A stretch of DNA of 64,000 nucleotides from assembly GCA_027483645.1 (NCBI GenBank), contig JAIXUD010000002.1, forward strand, positions 276,547 through 340,546, given 5' to 3'. The translations under genes and the position numbers were made by a program. The notes under the pieces are model-generated. The model was not told the origin of the DNA and did not search any database. It saw nothing but the letters and a program-made list of their open reading frames with translations. This document shows positions 32,632 through 41,400 of the stretch, in pieces. This DNA comes from Sphingobacteriales bacterium. GTDB taxonomy: Bacteria > Bacteroidota > Bacteroidia > Chitinophagales > CAIOSU01. Numbering within the stretch: the first letter of the stretch is position 1; every line of letters starts with the position of its first letter.

Positions 32632-34911
32632 GTGCGGCAAATTATAATTATCATACTGATCACAACCGTTAGCTTAAGTCCGCTTAAAGCCCAAACCATT
32701 ATCGGTACGGTTACCAGCAACGGACAGCCGCTAGCGTTGGCGAATGTGGGGCTAGCGGGTACTACTTTTGGCGCATCCACTGATAGTGCTGGAAGGTATC
32801 AAATATCCAGTGTGCCATATGGTGAATACCAGTTGCAGGTATCCATCCTTGGCTACGAAACGCAAACACGCAAAGTAACCCTGTCACCCAACAAGCCTAA
32901 CGCCACCATCCACTTTGTATTGCAAGAATCGGCGGCGGCGCTGGGCGAAGTGGTGGTATCGGGCACGATGACGGAGATGAGCAAAATGGAGAGTGCCGTG
33001 CCGGTAGAGGTGTATACCCATAAGTTCTTCGAAGCCAACCCTACGCCATCCATCTTCGAAGCGTTGCAAAACGTGAATGGGGTGCGGCCCCAGCTTAACT
33101 GTAATGTTTGCAACACGGGGGACATCCACATCAATGGCTTGGAAGGGCCTTATACCATGGTACTAATTGACGGTATGCCCATCGTAAGCGGCCTATCCAC
33201 CGTTTACGGGCTTACGGGCATCCCGCAAAGCCTTATCGAGCGGGTAGAGATTGTGAAAGGCCCGGCATCTACGCTCTATGGCTCGGAAGCGGTGGGCGGG
33301 CTTATCAATATTATTACCAAAAAACCATCCTTTGCACCGATTTTCTCAGCGGATGTGTTTGCCACCAGTTGGGGCGAGGTGAACAGCGACCTAAGCGTGA
33401 AGTTTAACTTGCGCAACAAGGCCTATTCGCTGCTGGGGGTTAACTATTTCAATTACCAAGTACCCATTGATATCAACGGCGACGGCTTTACTGACCTTAC
33501 GCTGCAAAATCGGGTATCGGTGTTTAACAAATGGAGTTTCGAGCGGAAGCACAACCGCCAGTTTTCTATAGCAGGACGGTACGTGTACGAAAACCGCTGG
33601 GGTGGACAAATGAACTGGACACCGGAATATCGCGGCGGTGACAGCATCTATGCCGAAAGCATCCTTACCAACCGCTGGGAGCTGTTCGGCATATACCAAT
33701 TGCCCGTAAAAGAAATCATCAACCTACAGATAAGCGCCAACGGGCACCAACAGGATTCGTACTACGGCACTACCAAGTACAATGCCCAGCAATACATCGC
33801 CTTCGGGCAGCTTACTTGGCACAAAGAGGTCGGTCAAAAACAAAACCTGCTAGTGGGTGCTACCTTGCGCTATACCTATTACAACGACAATACGCCCGCC
33901 ACGGCAGAGATTGATGTGGTTACGGATAACCCTTCCGTTATCTATCTGCCTGGGTTGTTTGTGCAGGATGAGATTGATATTAACGAGCAAAACAAGGTGC
34001 TGCTGGGCGTGCGCTATGACTACAACAGCATCCATGGCAGCATCTTTACCCCTCGCATTAACTATAAGTGGAGCTCCAAAAACAAGAACAATGTGCTACG
34101 CCTGAGTGCGGGCAATGGCTATCGAGTAGCCAACGTGTTTACCGAAGACCACGCCGCCCTTACCGGTGCCCGCGAAGTGGTGTTTACCGAGGCACTAAAG
34201 CCCGAAACTAGCTGGAACGGCAACATCAACTATGTGCGGAAAATCTTTACCCCCAAGGGCGTTTACATCGGGTTGGATGCCACGGCTTGGTACACGTATT
34301 TTACCAACCGCATCATTCCGGATTATGAGACTAACCCTAACCAGATTATCTATGCCAATCTGGATGGCTTCTCACAGTCCACGGGCGTTTCGTTGAACAT
34401 CGATGTTACCTACAAAGGTTTTACCGGTTTGGCGGGCTTTACGGCCATGGATGTATCGATTAAGGAGAACAACACTTGGCGCAGGCAGTTGCTTACGGAG
34501 CAGTTTACGGGTGTATGGAACATTGGGTATACTTTCGCCAAAATTGATTTCAGCATTGATTACACAGGCAACCTATACGGCCCTATGCGGTTGCCGCTGC
34601 TGAGCGAGCTGGATAACCGTGCCGCTTACTCGCCATGGTTTAGCATACAGAATATACAGGTTACTAAACGCTTTAAGAAAGGTTGGGAAATATATGGCGG
34701 TGTAAAAAACCTGCTGAACTACACGCCGCCCGCTAACAGCATCGCCCGCGCGCACGACCCGTTTGACAAAGAGGTGCAATTTGACCAAAATGGCAACGTG
34801 ACCCCTACCGCAAGTAATCCAAATGCCTTAACTTTCGACCCGAGTTATGTGTTTGCCAGTAACCAGGGCATCCGCGGTTTTTTAGGGGTACGTTATACGT
34901 TGAGAAAATGA
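32632..34911 (+). CDS. TonB-dependent receptor with a CxxC in the plug domain
   Basis: 759 residues with GTG start and signal peptide (…SLSPLKAQ). A carboxypeptidase-regulatory-like domain (about 22-105) precedes the plug (about 120-235) with DIHINGLEGPYTMVLIDGMP and VEIVKGPASTLYGSEAVGGLINII, then a 22-strand-type barrel ending in an aromatic GVRYTLRK. Two Cys (157 and 160, NCNVCNT) sit at the apex of the plug. Receptors of this type import metal chelates or other ligands; the ligand is unknown. The downstream gene, overlapping by ATGA, is a periplasmic thioredoxin-like protein, suggesting that the CxxC is redox-active or binds metal. Confidence 0.9.
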   Translation: MRQIIIIILITTVSLSPLKAQTIIGTVTSNGQPLALANVGLAGTTFGASTDSAGRYQISSVPYGEYQLQVSILGYETQTRKVTLSPNKPNATIHFVLQESAAALGEVVVSGTMTEMSKMESAVPVEVYTHKFFEANPTPSIFEALQNVNGVRPQLNCNVCNTGDIHINGLEGPYTMVLIDGMPIVSGLSTVYGLTGIPQSLIERVEIVKGPASTLYGSEAVGGLINIITKKPSFAPIFSADVFATSWGEVNSDLSVKFNLRNKAYSLLGVNYFNYQVPIDINGDGFTDLTLQNRVSVFNKWSFERKHNRQFSIAGRYVYENRWGGQMNWTPEYRGGDSIYAESILTNRWELFGIYQLPVKEIINLQISANGHQQDSYYGTTKYNAQQYIAFGQLTWHKEVGQKQNLLVGATLRYTYYNDNTPATAEIDVVTDNPSVIYLPGLFVQDEIDINEQNKVLLGVRYDYNSIHGSIFTPRINYKWSSKNKNNVLRLSAGNGYRVANVFTEDHAALTGAREVVFTEALKPETSWNGNINYVRKIFTPKGVYIGLDATAWYTYFTNRIIPDYETNPNQIIYANLDGFSQSTGVSLNIDVTYKGFTGLAGFTAMDVSIKENNTWRRQLLTEQFTGVWNIGYTFAKIDFSIDYTGNLYGPMRLPLLSELDNRAAYSPWFSIQNIQVTKRFKKGWEIYGGVKNLLNYTPPANSIARAHDPFDKEVQFDQNGNVTPTASNPNALTFDPSYVFASNQGIRGFLGVRYTLRK

Positions 34912-35366
34912 AGCAACTAGTTTTACTATTAACAATGGCGCTTGTTGCCGCATCGCTCTCGGCGCAAACCCTTAATTGGACCACCTTTGAAGCCCTGCCC
35001 GACAGCATGGCCAAAAAGGAAAAGCAGATACTGGTTTTCTTTACCGCCGATTGGTGTAAATTCTGCAAAGTGCAGGAGCAAACTACCTTTAAAGATCCGG
35101 CCATTATAGCTGAGCTCAATAAAAACTACTATTGCCTGCGCATGAATACTGATGACCCGAACCCGATTACCTTCTTCGGCGAGGTATATTCTAAGCCAGC
35201 CGCTCGCGGTACCCACCAGTTTGTAGAGCTGCTGGCAGTGCACAACAACCAACTGAAGCTGCCCACCACGGCCATCATTTACAACCTGGAACTGCGTGCC
35301 AAATTACAGGGCATGCAGGATGCTGCATCGCTAATGGGGGTGTTTGAGCAGTTGAAAGGGAAGTGA
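34908..35366 (+). CDS. Exported thioredoxin-like protein
   Basis: 152 residues. The signal peptide (…LVAASLSAQ) is followed by a thioredoxin fold with active site WCKFCK (Cys50, Cys53) and a cis-Pro loop around LKLPTTAIIYN. Unlike cytoplasmic thioredoxin it is of the DUF255/Thioredoxin_7 type. The ATGA overlap with the TonB receptor means the two are made together; a role in reducing the receptor's CxxC or a periplasmic ligand is inferred. Confidence 0.88.
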   Translation: MKQLVLLLTMALVAASLSAQTLNWTTFEALPDSMAKKEKQILVFFTADWCKFCKVQEQTTFKDPAIIAELNKNYYCLRMNTDDPNPITFFGEVYSKPAARGTHQFVELLAVHNNQLKLPTTAIIYNLELRAKLQGMQDAASLMGVFEQLKGK

Positions 35367-35640
35367 TTTCCGAAACTCATTTCTTGAAACGCATAGTGTG
35401 CGGAGGGCGAAAAGGCCCCCCGCTAGCATTCTTGTGCTCAGCCTAAGGCTGACGTACCGCATTACGGATTCCCCAACGGGGTCTTGTACCAATGGCATAG
35501 GGCTTTTCCGCCCTATGTACTTAACACGTTTCCGGAAACGCATGGCGTACGGAGGGCGGTGCCACTCCGCTACAATTATAGTACCCCGTTGGGGCGTGTG
35601 TTATGGGACGCTCCTTCCCAAAAAGTTAATTTCCTCATCA
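35367..35640. repeat. Cluster of short hairpins and duplicated segments
   Basis: No gene is supported in this gap. GAAACGCAT-x-GTRYGGAGGGCG occurs at 35386-35409 and again at 35535-35558. Palindromes include TCAGCC-TAA-GGCTGA (35438-35452), CCCCAACGGGG (35471-35481), CATAGGG-8-CCCTATG (35496-35517) and ACCCCGTTGGGG (35583-35594), the last being the inverse of the second. It resembles clustered REP-like sequences. Confidence 0.75.
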
Positions 35641-35649
35641 CTCACCATA

Positions 35650-35677
35650 GTCCTTTGTCCTTGGTCCATCGTCCATT
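35650..35677. repeat. Heptad repeat, GTCCTTG/GTCCATC units
   Basis: GTCCTTT, GTCCTTG, GTCCATC, GTCCATT: four exact 7-base units, ending 3 bases before the -7 element of the aminotransferase. The TTG of the second unit is 17 bases from that element. Confidence 0.85.
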
Positions 35678-35688
35678 CACTATCTTTG
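35661..35688 (+). promoter_or_regulatory. Promoter of the aminotransferase, probably leaderless
   Basis: TTG (35661-35663, inside the heptad repeat), 17 bases, then exact TATCTTTG (35681-35688). The ATG is only 4 bases further on, so transcription should begin at or next to the start codon. Confidence 0.6.
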
Positions 35689-35692
35689 CCCC

Positions 35693-36886
35693 ATGACCCG
35701 CACACATAGGCAATTGTTTCTCGATCATGTGGCGCAAACCTCGCCAGCACCGCTATTGCTAGAGGTGGAGCGTGCCCAAGGCGTGTACTTATATGGGCCA
35801 GCGGGAGAGGAATATATCGATTTGATAGCGGGCATAAGCGTAAGCAGCTTGGGGCACTGCCACCCAGCAGTAGTAAGCGCGGTGCAGAAGCAGGCCGAAA
35901 CCTTTATGCACCTGATGGTTTATGGCGAGTTTGTACATAGCCCGCAGGTAAAGCTAGCTGAGGCATTAACGGCACAGCTACCCGAAACCCTGAACAGTGT
36001 ATACTTAGTAAATAGCGGTGCCGAAGCTGCCGAGGGTGCGCTTAAACTGGCTAAACGCTATACTGGCAAGCCCGATGTAGTACACTTTGCTAATAGCTAC
36101 CACGGCAGCACACAAGGGGCATTGAGCGTTATCGGTAGCGAGTATTTCAAGAACGCCTATCGTCCATTGATACCGGGTAGCAAAATGCTGCAATACAATG
36201 ACACCAGTGAATTGCACGAAATAAACCACCGAACAGCCTGCGTAATAGTGGAACCGATACAGGCCGAATCGGGCGTAACGGTGCCGAGCTTGGATTTCCT
36301 ACAACAGCTACGCGAACGCTGTACCGCGGTGGGTGCACTATTGATACTGGATGAGATACAGACGGGCTTTGGCCGCACGGGCAGTCTATTTGCCTTTCAG
36401 CAATTGGGCATTGTGCCCGATGTGCTGCTGTGCGCTAAAGGCATGGGCGGCGGCATGCCGATTGGGGCGTTTATTGCGAGTCGTGAGTTGATGCGCGTAT
36501 TTGAACATGGGCCGGTGTTAGGGCATATTACTACATTCGGCGGCCATCCAGTTAGCTGCGCGGCTTCGCTAGCTACTTTGCAGGTATTGTTGGCAGAAAA
36601 TTATATTGCCGAAGTGGCTGCCAAAGAAGAATTGTTCAGGGAATTGTTGGTGCACCCTGCCATTAAATCGTTCCATAGTAAGGGTTTGTTGATCGCCTTG
36701 GAGTTCGATAGCTTCGATACTAACAAGAAGATAATTGATACTTGTATTGAGCATGGTGTGGTTACTGATTGGTTTCTGTTTGCGCCCCACTGCTTGCGCA
36801 TTGCGCCACCGTTGATTATTACAGAGGAAGAGATTCGGAAGGCTTGTGCGGTGGTATTGGCGGCTATTGAGCTTTCTAAACGATAG
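35693..36886 (+). CDS. Class III aminotransferase, acetylornithine aminotransferase-like
   Basis: 397 residues, the length of ArgD-type enzymes. PLP-binding features: NSGAEAAEGALKLA near residue 105, the Lys249 Schiff base in LLCAKGMGGGMPIG, and LDEIQTGFGRTG with the Asp that contacts the pyridine nitrogen. Substrates may be acetylornithine, or another omega-amino acid or aminoketone. No arginine genes lie nearby, so argD is not asserted. Monocistronic, with a promoter that ends 4 bases before the ATG. Confidence 0.9.
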   Translation: MTRTHRQLFLDHVAQTSPAPLLLEVERAQGVYLYGPAGEEYIDLIAGISVSSLGHCHPAVVSAVQKQAETFMHLMVYGEFVHSPQVKLAEALTAQLPETLNSVYLVNSGAEAAEGALKLAKRYTGKPDVVHFANSYHGSTQGALSVIGSEYFKNAYRPLIPGSKMLQYNDTSELHEINHRTACVIVEPIQAESGVTVPSLDFLQQLRERCTAVGALLILDEIQTGFGRTGSLFAFQQLGIVPDVLLCAKGMGGGMPIGAFIASRELMRVFEHGPVLGHITTFGGHPVSCAASLATLQVLLAENYIAEVAAKEELFRELLVHPAIKSFHSKGLLIALEFDSFDTNKKIIDTCIEHGVVTDWFLFAPHCLRIAPPLIITEEEIRKACAVVLAAIELSKR

Positions 36887-36929
36887 TAACTTGCCTAGGT
36901 TTAAAACCGCAAATCATGCCTTTTAGGAG

Positions 36930-36937
36930 TATATTTG
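36930..36937 (+). promoter_or_regulatory. -7 element of the DUF502 gene, probably leaderless
   Basis: Exact TATATTTG, six bases before the ATG at 36944. No good -33 at normal spacing. Confidence 0.45.
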
Positions 36938-36943
36938 TATACC

Positions 36944-37534
36944 ATGAAGAATAAACCATCCATCAGCAGAAGGTTATTTGGGTATCTGCTCAAGGGGCTA
37001 CTGCTTTTAGCACCGGTAGGGCTTACCATCTATATTATTTGGGGCCTTTTTTCCTTTATCGATGATACCATAAACGACTGGATACAATACGTTTTCAATG
37101 TCCGCTTTTGGGGGTTGGGCATTGTGCTGGGCACCGTGCTCATCATGTTCATCGGCGCGCTAAGCGGCACCCTCCTGAAACAAATCTTCATCATACTGGA
37201 AGAAGGAATCTCACATATACCGGTGGTCAAGATTGTTTATTCTTCCATCAAAGATTTCTTTTCCGCATTTGTAAGCGAAGACCGCAAATTCAACAAGGCC
37301 GCCCTCATTAAAATGGGCGGCAACGAAAGCCTACAACGCCTGGGCTTTATTACCGAAACCGACCTCAGCCATTTGGGCATTGAGGGCATGGTATCAGTAT
37401 ATATACCGCATTCCTACAACTTCTCAGGCAACCTGTTTATCGTAAAAATGGAGGACGTAACCCCCATAGATGCCAACACCGCCGACATTATGAAATTTAT
37501 CGTTTCGGGTGGGGTTACGAAGTTTGAGCATTGA
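36944..37534 (+). CDS. DUF502 family membrane protein
   Basis: 196 residues from ATG 36944. Two helices (LLKGLLLLAPVGLTIYIIWGLF and LGIVLGTVLIMFIGALSGTLL) are followed by a soluble C-terminal domain with IPVVKIVYSSIKDF, FNKAALIKMG and YIPHSYNFSGNLFIV. This is the DUF502 fold, known from plant LCV/COV proteins and many bacteria, of unknown biochemical function. The ORF is also open from a TTG at 36935, inside the promoter element. Confidence 0.88.
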   Translation: MKNKPSISRRLFGYLLKGLLLLAPVGLTIYIIWGLFSFIDDTINDWIQYVFNVRFWGLGIVLGTVLIMFIGALSGTLLKQIFIILEEGISHIPVVKIVYSSIKDFFSAFVSEDRKFNKAALIKMGGNESLQRLGFITETDLSHLGIEGMVSVYIPHSYNFSGNLFIVKMEDVTPIDANTADIMKFIVSGGVTKFEH

Positions 37535-37552
37535 AAAGCTTGTGTTATGTAT

Positions 37553-37704
37553 CCCTCACCTAGCCTCTCCCTGAGGGAGAGGGACTTGTAACTGCTTGCC
37601 TTCGGCAAGAAGTTTGGGCTACGATTTCTAAAACAGACATTTAATAACGAGCCGTAGGCGAGGCTTTAAAAGCTCCTCTCCCTTAGGGAGAGGCTGGGTG
37701 AGGG
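37553..37704. repeat. Element with 30-base terminal inverted repeats
   Basis: The left arm 37553-37582 begins CCCTCACCTAGCCTCTCCCT and the right arm 37675-37704 is its reverse complement with two mismatches. Each arm is itself partly palindromic (CCTCTCCC..GGGAGAGG). The interior of about 90 bases has no ORF. A partial copy of one arm lies at 57163-57195. The size and structure resemble a miniature inverted-repeat element, but no target duplication was found. Confidence 0.75.
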
Positions 37705-37710
37705 AAAAAA

Positions 37711-38211
37711 CTACTCCAACACCACCAGCACTTGCCCTTTCTCCACGGCATTGCCTTTTTGAACCTTGATAGCTTTAACCACCGCATCGGCGGGGGCCTT
37801 TAGTACGTTTTCCATTTTCATGGCTTCCAATACCAGCATGGGCTCGCCTTTCGTGATGGCTTGGCCTTCGGTTACGTTTATTTTCAGCACTAGGCCCGGC
37901 ATGGGTGCTTTAATGTCGTTTATTTTGGATGCGGCAAGGTTGCTCAGCCCAAGTTGATTGAGCAGCACATCGTATTGATCCTTTACTTCGAGGGTATAGT
38001 CGTTTCCATTTACCCTTATGGTTAGCTTCTTTTCGGCAGCGTTCACCTCAATTACCCTAATGCGGTAAGACTGGTTGTTGTGCAGCACATGGTAGGCATC
38101 TTCGCCCGTGCTCACAATATCCAATGCTACGGACTCGCCATCCAGCACAAAATCGTTCTGTTGGCGATTGATGGTATATTCCTGGGTTCCGTTTACTTTT
38201 ACTTTGTACAT
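37711..38211 (-). CDS. Biotin carrier subunit of an acyl-CoA carboxylase
   Basis: 166 residues. The C-terminal biotinyl domain (about 95-166) has the EAMKMEN motif with Lys132 as the biotin site and KAPMPGLVLKINVTEGQAI/KAPADAVVKAIKV flanks. The N-terminal 90 residues are an extra domain seen in propionyl- or methylmalonyl-CoA-type carrier subunits of Bacteroidota. The carboxylase partners are not in the window. Cytoplasmic. Confidence 0.9.
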   Translation of the reverse strand: MYKVKVNGTQEYTINRQQNDFVLDGESVALDIVSTGEDAYHVLHNNQSYRIRVIEVNAAEKKLTIRVNGNDYTLEVKDQYDVLLNQLGLSNLAASKINDIKAPMPGLVLKINVTEGQAITKGEPMLVLEAMKMENVLKAPADAVVKAIKVQKGNAVEKGQVLVVLE

Positions 38212-38217
38212 GTTTTA

Positions 38218-38252
38218 GACACAAGATTTGAGACACAAGACACAAGACTGCT
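38218..38252. repeat. Heptad repeat, GACACAA units
   Basis: GACACAA, GATTTGA, GACACAA, GACACAA, GACTGCT. Five 7-base steps; same unit as the array at 63913-64000. Confidence 0.85.
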
Positions 38253-38301
38253 TCACAATAGCCTTATTTAGCAGATAATAGCTCGTAATCAGTAATTAAC
38301 T

Positions 38302-38329
38302 GTGGACCATGGACTGTCGACCATCAACC
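38302..38329. repeat. Heptad repeat, GTNGACC units
   Basis: GTGGACC, ATGGACT, GTCGACC, ATCAACC: four units. The family recurs at 49784-49811. Confidence 0.75.
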
Positions 38330-38409
38330 AACTACAAAAATATGGTTATTTTTGCGGTCTCACTAGGCTATGTTGCCTATTGGTGTTGAATGTTGTACAT
38401 CCTCTGACT

Positions 38410-41052
38410 ATGAATAAGTTTCTTTTCGTTTGGAGCCTTGCGCTCGTGTTGTTAATTGGCAGTTGCAAAGGCACTAAAGATACCACTGGCAGCAGCTCGA
38501 TGGATCAGCGCCGTGTGGTGCTGGATGAGGTGGTAGTAAAGCCCGCCCACGATGGCTACCGCGAGGCTGCTACCAAAGAATTCGACCTAATACACACCAA
38601 GCTGGAAGTGAGTTTCGACTACACCAAGCAATACCTATATGGCAAGGCTGAATTGACGTTGCTGCCATGGTTTTACGCCACCGATTCGCTGGTACTGGAC
38701 GCAAAAGGCTTCGAGATTAAGGAAGTGAGCTTGCTTGTAAAAGGCAAAAGGGAGCCGCTTAAATATGCTTATGATAAGAAGAAAATCAACATTCGCCTAC
38801 CTCAAGCCTATACTGCCAAAGATACCGTAAAGGTATACATTGACTACATAGCCAAACCCAACGAGTTAGAAGCAGGTGGCAGCGAGGCCATCACCAGCGA
38901 TAAGGGCCTTTACTTTATAAATCCTGTGGGCAAAGAGCCCGGAAAGCCACGCCAGATATGGACCCAAGGCGAAACAGAGAGCAGCTCTTGCTGGTTCCCA
39001 ACCATCGACAAGCCTAATCAAAACATGACGCAGGACATCTACATAACTGCCGATAGTGGATACATCACTTTGTCGAATGGTTTGCTCATTTCATCTAAAA
39101 ACAACGGCAACGGCACCCGTACCGACCACTGGAAACAAAAGCTACCACACGCCCCGTACTTGGTAATGATGACTATTGGCGAGTTTGTTAAGGTTACCGA
39201 CAACTGGAAGGGTATGGAAGTGAGCTATTATGTAGAGAAAGCCTACGAGCAATATGCCCGCGACATTTTCGGTAACACACCTGAGATGCTGGAGTTTTTT
39301 AGCGAGCGCCTTGGCTTTAAATACCCTTGGGAGAAGTACGCGCAGATTGTAGTGCGCGACTACGTTTCGGGCGCGATGGAAAACACAACTGCCAACGTAT
39401 ACTTTAGCGGTGTGCAGCGCACCAAAAAAGAACTGGAAGATGCCAACTACGAATATATTGTTGCACATGAGCTTATACACCAATGGTTTGGCGATTTGGT
39501 AACCTGCGAATCTTGGTCGAACCTACCGCTAAATGAAGCATTTGCCAACTATGGCGAATACCTTTGGATAGAGCATAAATATGGCAAACTAGAAGCGGAA
39601 GAGCACCGCAAAAATGAATTGGCAGGCTACCTTGGCGAAGCGAAAAGCAAACAGGTATCGCTAATACGTTTCTACTATGAAGATAAGGAGGACATGTTTG
39701 ATGCGCATAGCTACAACAAAGGCGGCCTTACGCTAAACCTGTTGCGCGACTACTTGGGCGATGACGCTTACTTTGCAGCCATCAAAATGTACCTGGAAAC
39801 ACATCAGTTTCAGCCTGTTGAGATAAACGACCTACGCCTTGCGATAGAAAAAGTGAGTGGGCAAGATTGGAACTGGTTTTTCAACCAGTGGTTTTTGAAA
39901 CCCGGCCACCCGGTACTTGAGCTTGGCCGCAACTATGATGCTGCCAAAGGCGAATACCAGCTTGCCGTAAAGCAAACCCAAGCCGATGGCGAGAAGCCCA
40001 TTTATCGCCTACCCGTAAAAGTGGATGTATACTATGCCGACCGCGTGGATCGCCTAAGTTTTGTGGTTGATAAAGCCGAGCAAACCCTTACCATACCCAC
40101 CACCCAAAAGCCTTTGCTGGTGGTATTTGATGCCAAACATACCCTGCCTGCCGTAATTAAGGACGACATGAGCGCTGCTGAGTATGTGCACCAATACCGT
40201 AATGCCAAGGAGTACCGCGCCCAGTTCAACGCTTTGGTAGCCCTATCGAAAAAGTATGATGACGCGCAAGCTAAAGAGGTGTTTTACAGTGCCTTGCAGC
40301 ACCCATTTTGGGGTATACGCAAGGTGGCCGTTGCTTTAGTACCTTTTGAGAAAACACAGAGCGATTTCGGTAAGTTGCAAGAAATGTTGATTGTAATTGC
40401 CGAAACCGACCTTAAGAGTGAAGTGGCCGGCGATGCGATTGTAAAACTTGGTAAGCTGGAAGACGAAATATTGATGCCCGTGTTTGAGAATGTGCTCAAT
40501 AGCCACCGCTTTTATGCAACCACTGCCCGCGCACTGGAAGCCATGTATGCTTTGGATAGCGAGATGGCCTACAAGCGCGCCTCCATTTTCCGTAGTGAAA
40601 CGAATGCTGACTTGGTTACTACCCTTACCTTCATTTTTGCGGATTTCGCCTATCCTGAAGACCAAGAGTTTTTCGAAAGGCAATTGCCGATGAGCTCGGG
40701 CTATGAGAAGTACAGTATTTTGAATGATTACGGCGATTTTATGGTACGCTCAAAGCCGGTAGTTGTCAAAAAAGCGCTGCCTACAATGATTATATTCGCC
40801 CAAAACGCAGCCCTTTGGTATGAGCGCTATGCCGCTACACAAGGCATATACAATACTATGCTAGAGTACCGCAAGATATTGGCACCTGATGATAGCAAGG
40901 TTAAGGAGATAGACCGCAGCGGCGTCATCCTTACCCCTAGCGAGCGTACCGATTACGAAATGATAGTGGAACAACTGAACAAAGCGCTGCAAACCATCAA
41001 GAGCGAAGAAAAAGACCCTACGCTGAAGAAACGGTATGTGTTGTTTGAGTGA
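38410..41052 (+). CDS. M1 family aminopeptidase, lipoprotein
   Basis: 880 residues from ATG 38410, with a type II signal peptide (LLIGSC, Cys about 19), so it is anchored in the envelope facing the periplasm. The catalytic zinc motif HELIH with its downstream Glu in NEAFANYGEY lies about residues 353-376, and the exopeptidase motif GAMEN about 25 residues before it. A long C-terminal HEAT-like helical region follows. It removes N-terminal residues from peptides. The open frame continues upstream to 38302, over the heptad repeat, which I regard as non-coding. Confidence 0.93.
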   Translation: MNKFLFVWSLALVLLIGSCKGTKDTTGSSSMDQRRVVLDEVVVKPAHDGYREAATKEFDLIHTKLEVSFDYTKQYLYGKAELTLLPWFYATDSLVLDAKGFEIKEVSLLVKGKREPLKYAYDKKKINIRLPQAYTAKDTVKVYIDYIAKPNELEAGGSEAITSDKGLYFINPVGKEPGKPRQIWTQGETESSSCWFPTIDKPNQNMTQDIYITADSGYITLSNGLLISSKNNGNGTRTDHWKQKLPHAPYLVMMTIGEFVKVTDNWKGMEVSYYVEKAYEQYARDIFGNTPEMLEFFSERLGFKYPWEKYAQIVVRDYVSGAMENTTANVYFSGVQRTKKELEDANYEYIVAHELIHQWFGDLVTCESWSNLPLNEAFANYGEYLWIEHKYGKLEAEEHRKNELAGYLGEAKSKQVSLIRFYYEDKEDMFDAHSYNKGGLTLNLLRDYLGDDAYFAAIKMYLETHQFQPVEINDLRLAIEKVSGQDWNWFFNQWFLKPGHPVLELGRNYDAAKGEYQLAVKQTQADGEKPIYRLPVKVDVYYADRVDRLSFVVDKAEQTLTIPTTQKPLLVVFDAKHTLPAVIKDDMSAAEYVHQYRNAKEYRAQFNALVALSKKYDDAQAKEVFYSALQHPFWGIRKVAVALVPFEKTQSDFGKLQEMLIVIAETDLKSEVAGDAIVKLGKLEDEILMPVFENVLNSHRFYATTARALEAMYALDSEMAYKRASIFRSETNADLVTTLTFIFADFAYPEDQEFFERQLPMSSGYEKYSILNDYGDFMVRSKPVVVKKALPTMIIFAQNAALWYERYAATQGIYNTMLEYRKILAPDDSKVKEIDRSGVILTPSERTDYEMIVEQLNKALQTIKSEEKDPTLKKRYVLFE

Positions 41053-41400
41053 TAGGGGAGGCCATTAACTTTTACCTAAAGAAACGGTGTACAGTAGTGA
41101 ACTGTGAAGGTGGATTATTGACCACAGCAGCGAATAACCCACCCCAGCACTCAATACTTCGAAGTAACTTTAATGGATGGCAAGCTTTACACTCGATGGA
41201 ACACCTCAGGTATCGCGTGCTGACCCTCCCAAAAGGGCATTTGGCACACCGATCCTTGATTTGGAAAGCTATTGCGCTATGGCAGCATTTGATTATTAAG
41301 ATCAAGCATTTAAAATTGCTGCGTTTTTTTACACCAGCAATACTCAAATTAATTAGAGAACTAAGCAAGGCACAACCTTGTTAGTACCTTATTGAAAACT
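41053..41400. other. Gap between M1 peptidase and uvrA; possible operator near its end
   Basis: About 350 bases without a gene that I accept; short open frames occur on both strands but have no start support or family-like composition. An imperfect palindrome, ACTAAgCAAGG-CACAA-CCTTGTTAGT (41360-41385), ends 15 bases before the uvrA ATG and could be an operator or an RNA hairpin at the start of the uvrA message. Confidence 0.4.

Noticed and set aside
35331..35709. Three short frames in the hairpin cluster
   Set aside because: They consist of translated palindromes and repeats and overlap each other on both strands.
41049..41384. 111-residue plus-strand frame and an opposing 98-residue frame in the M1-uvrA gap
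   Set aside because: No signal, motif or start support; both strands are open over the same DNA and the composition is not protein-like. I treat the gap as non-coding.
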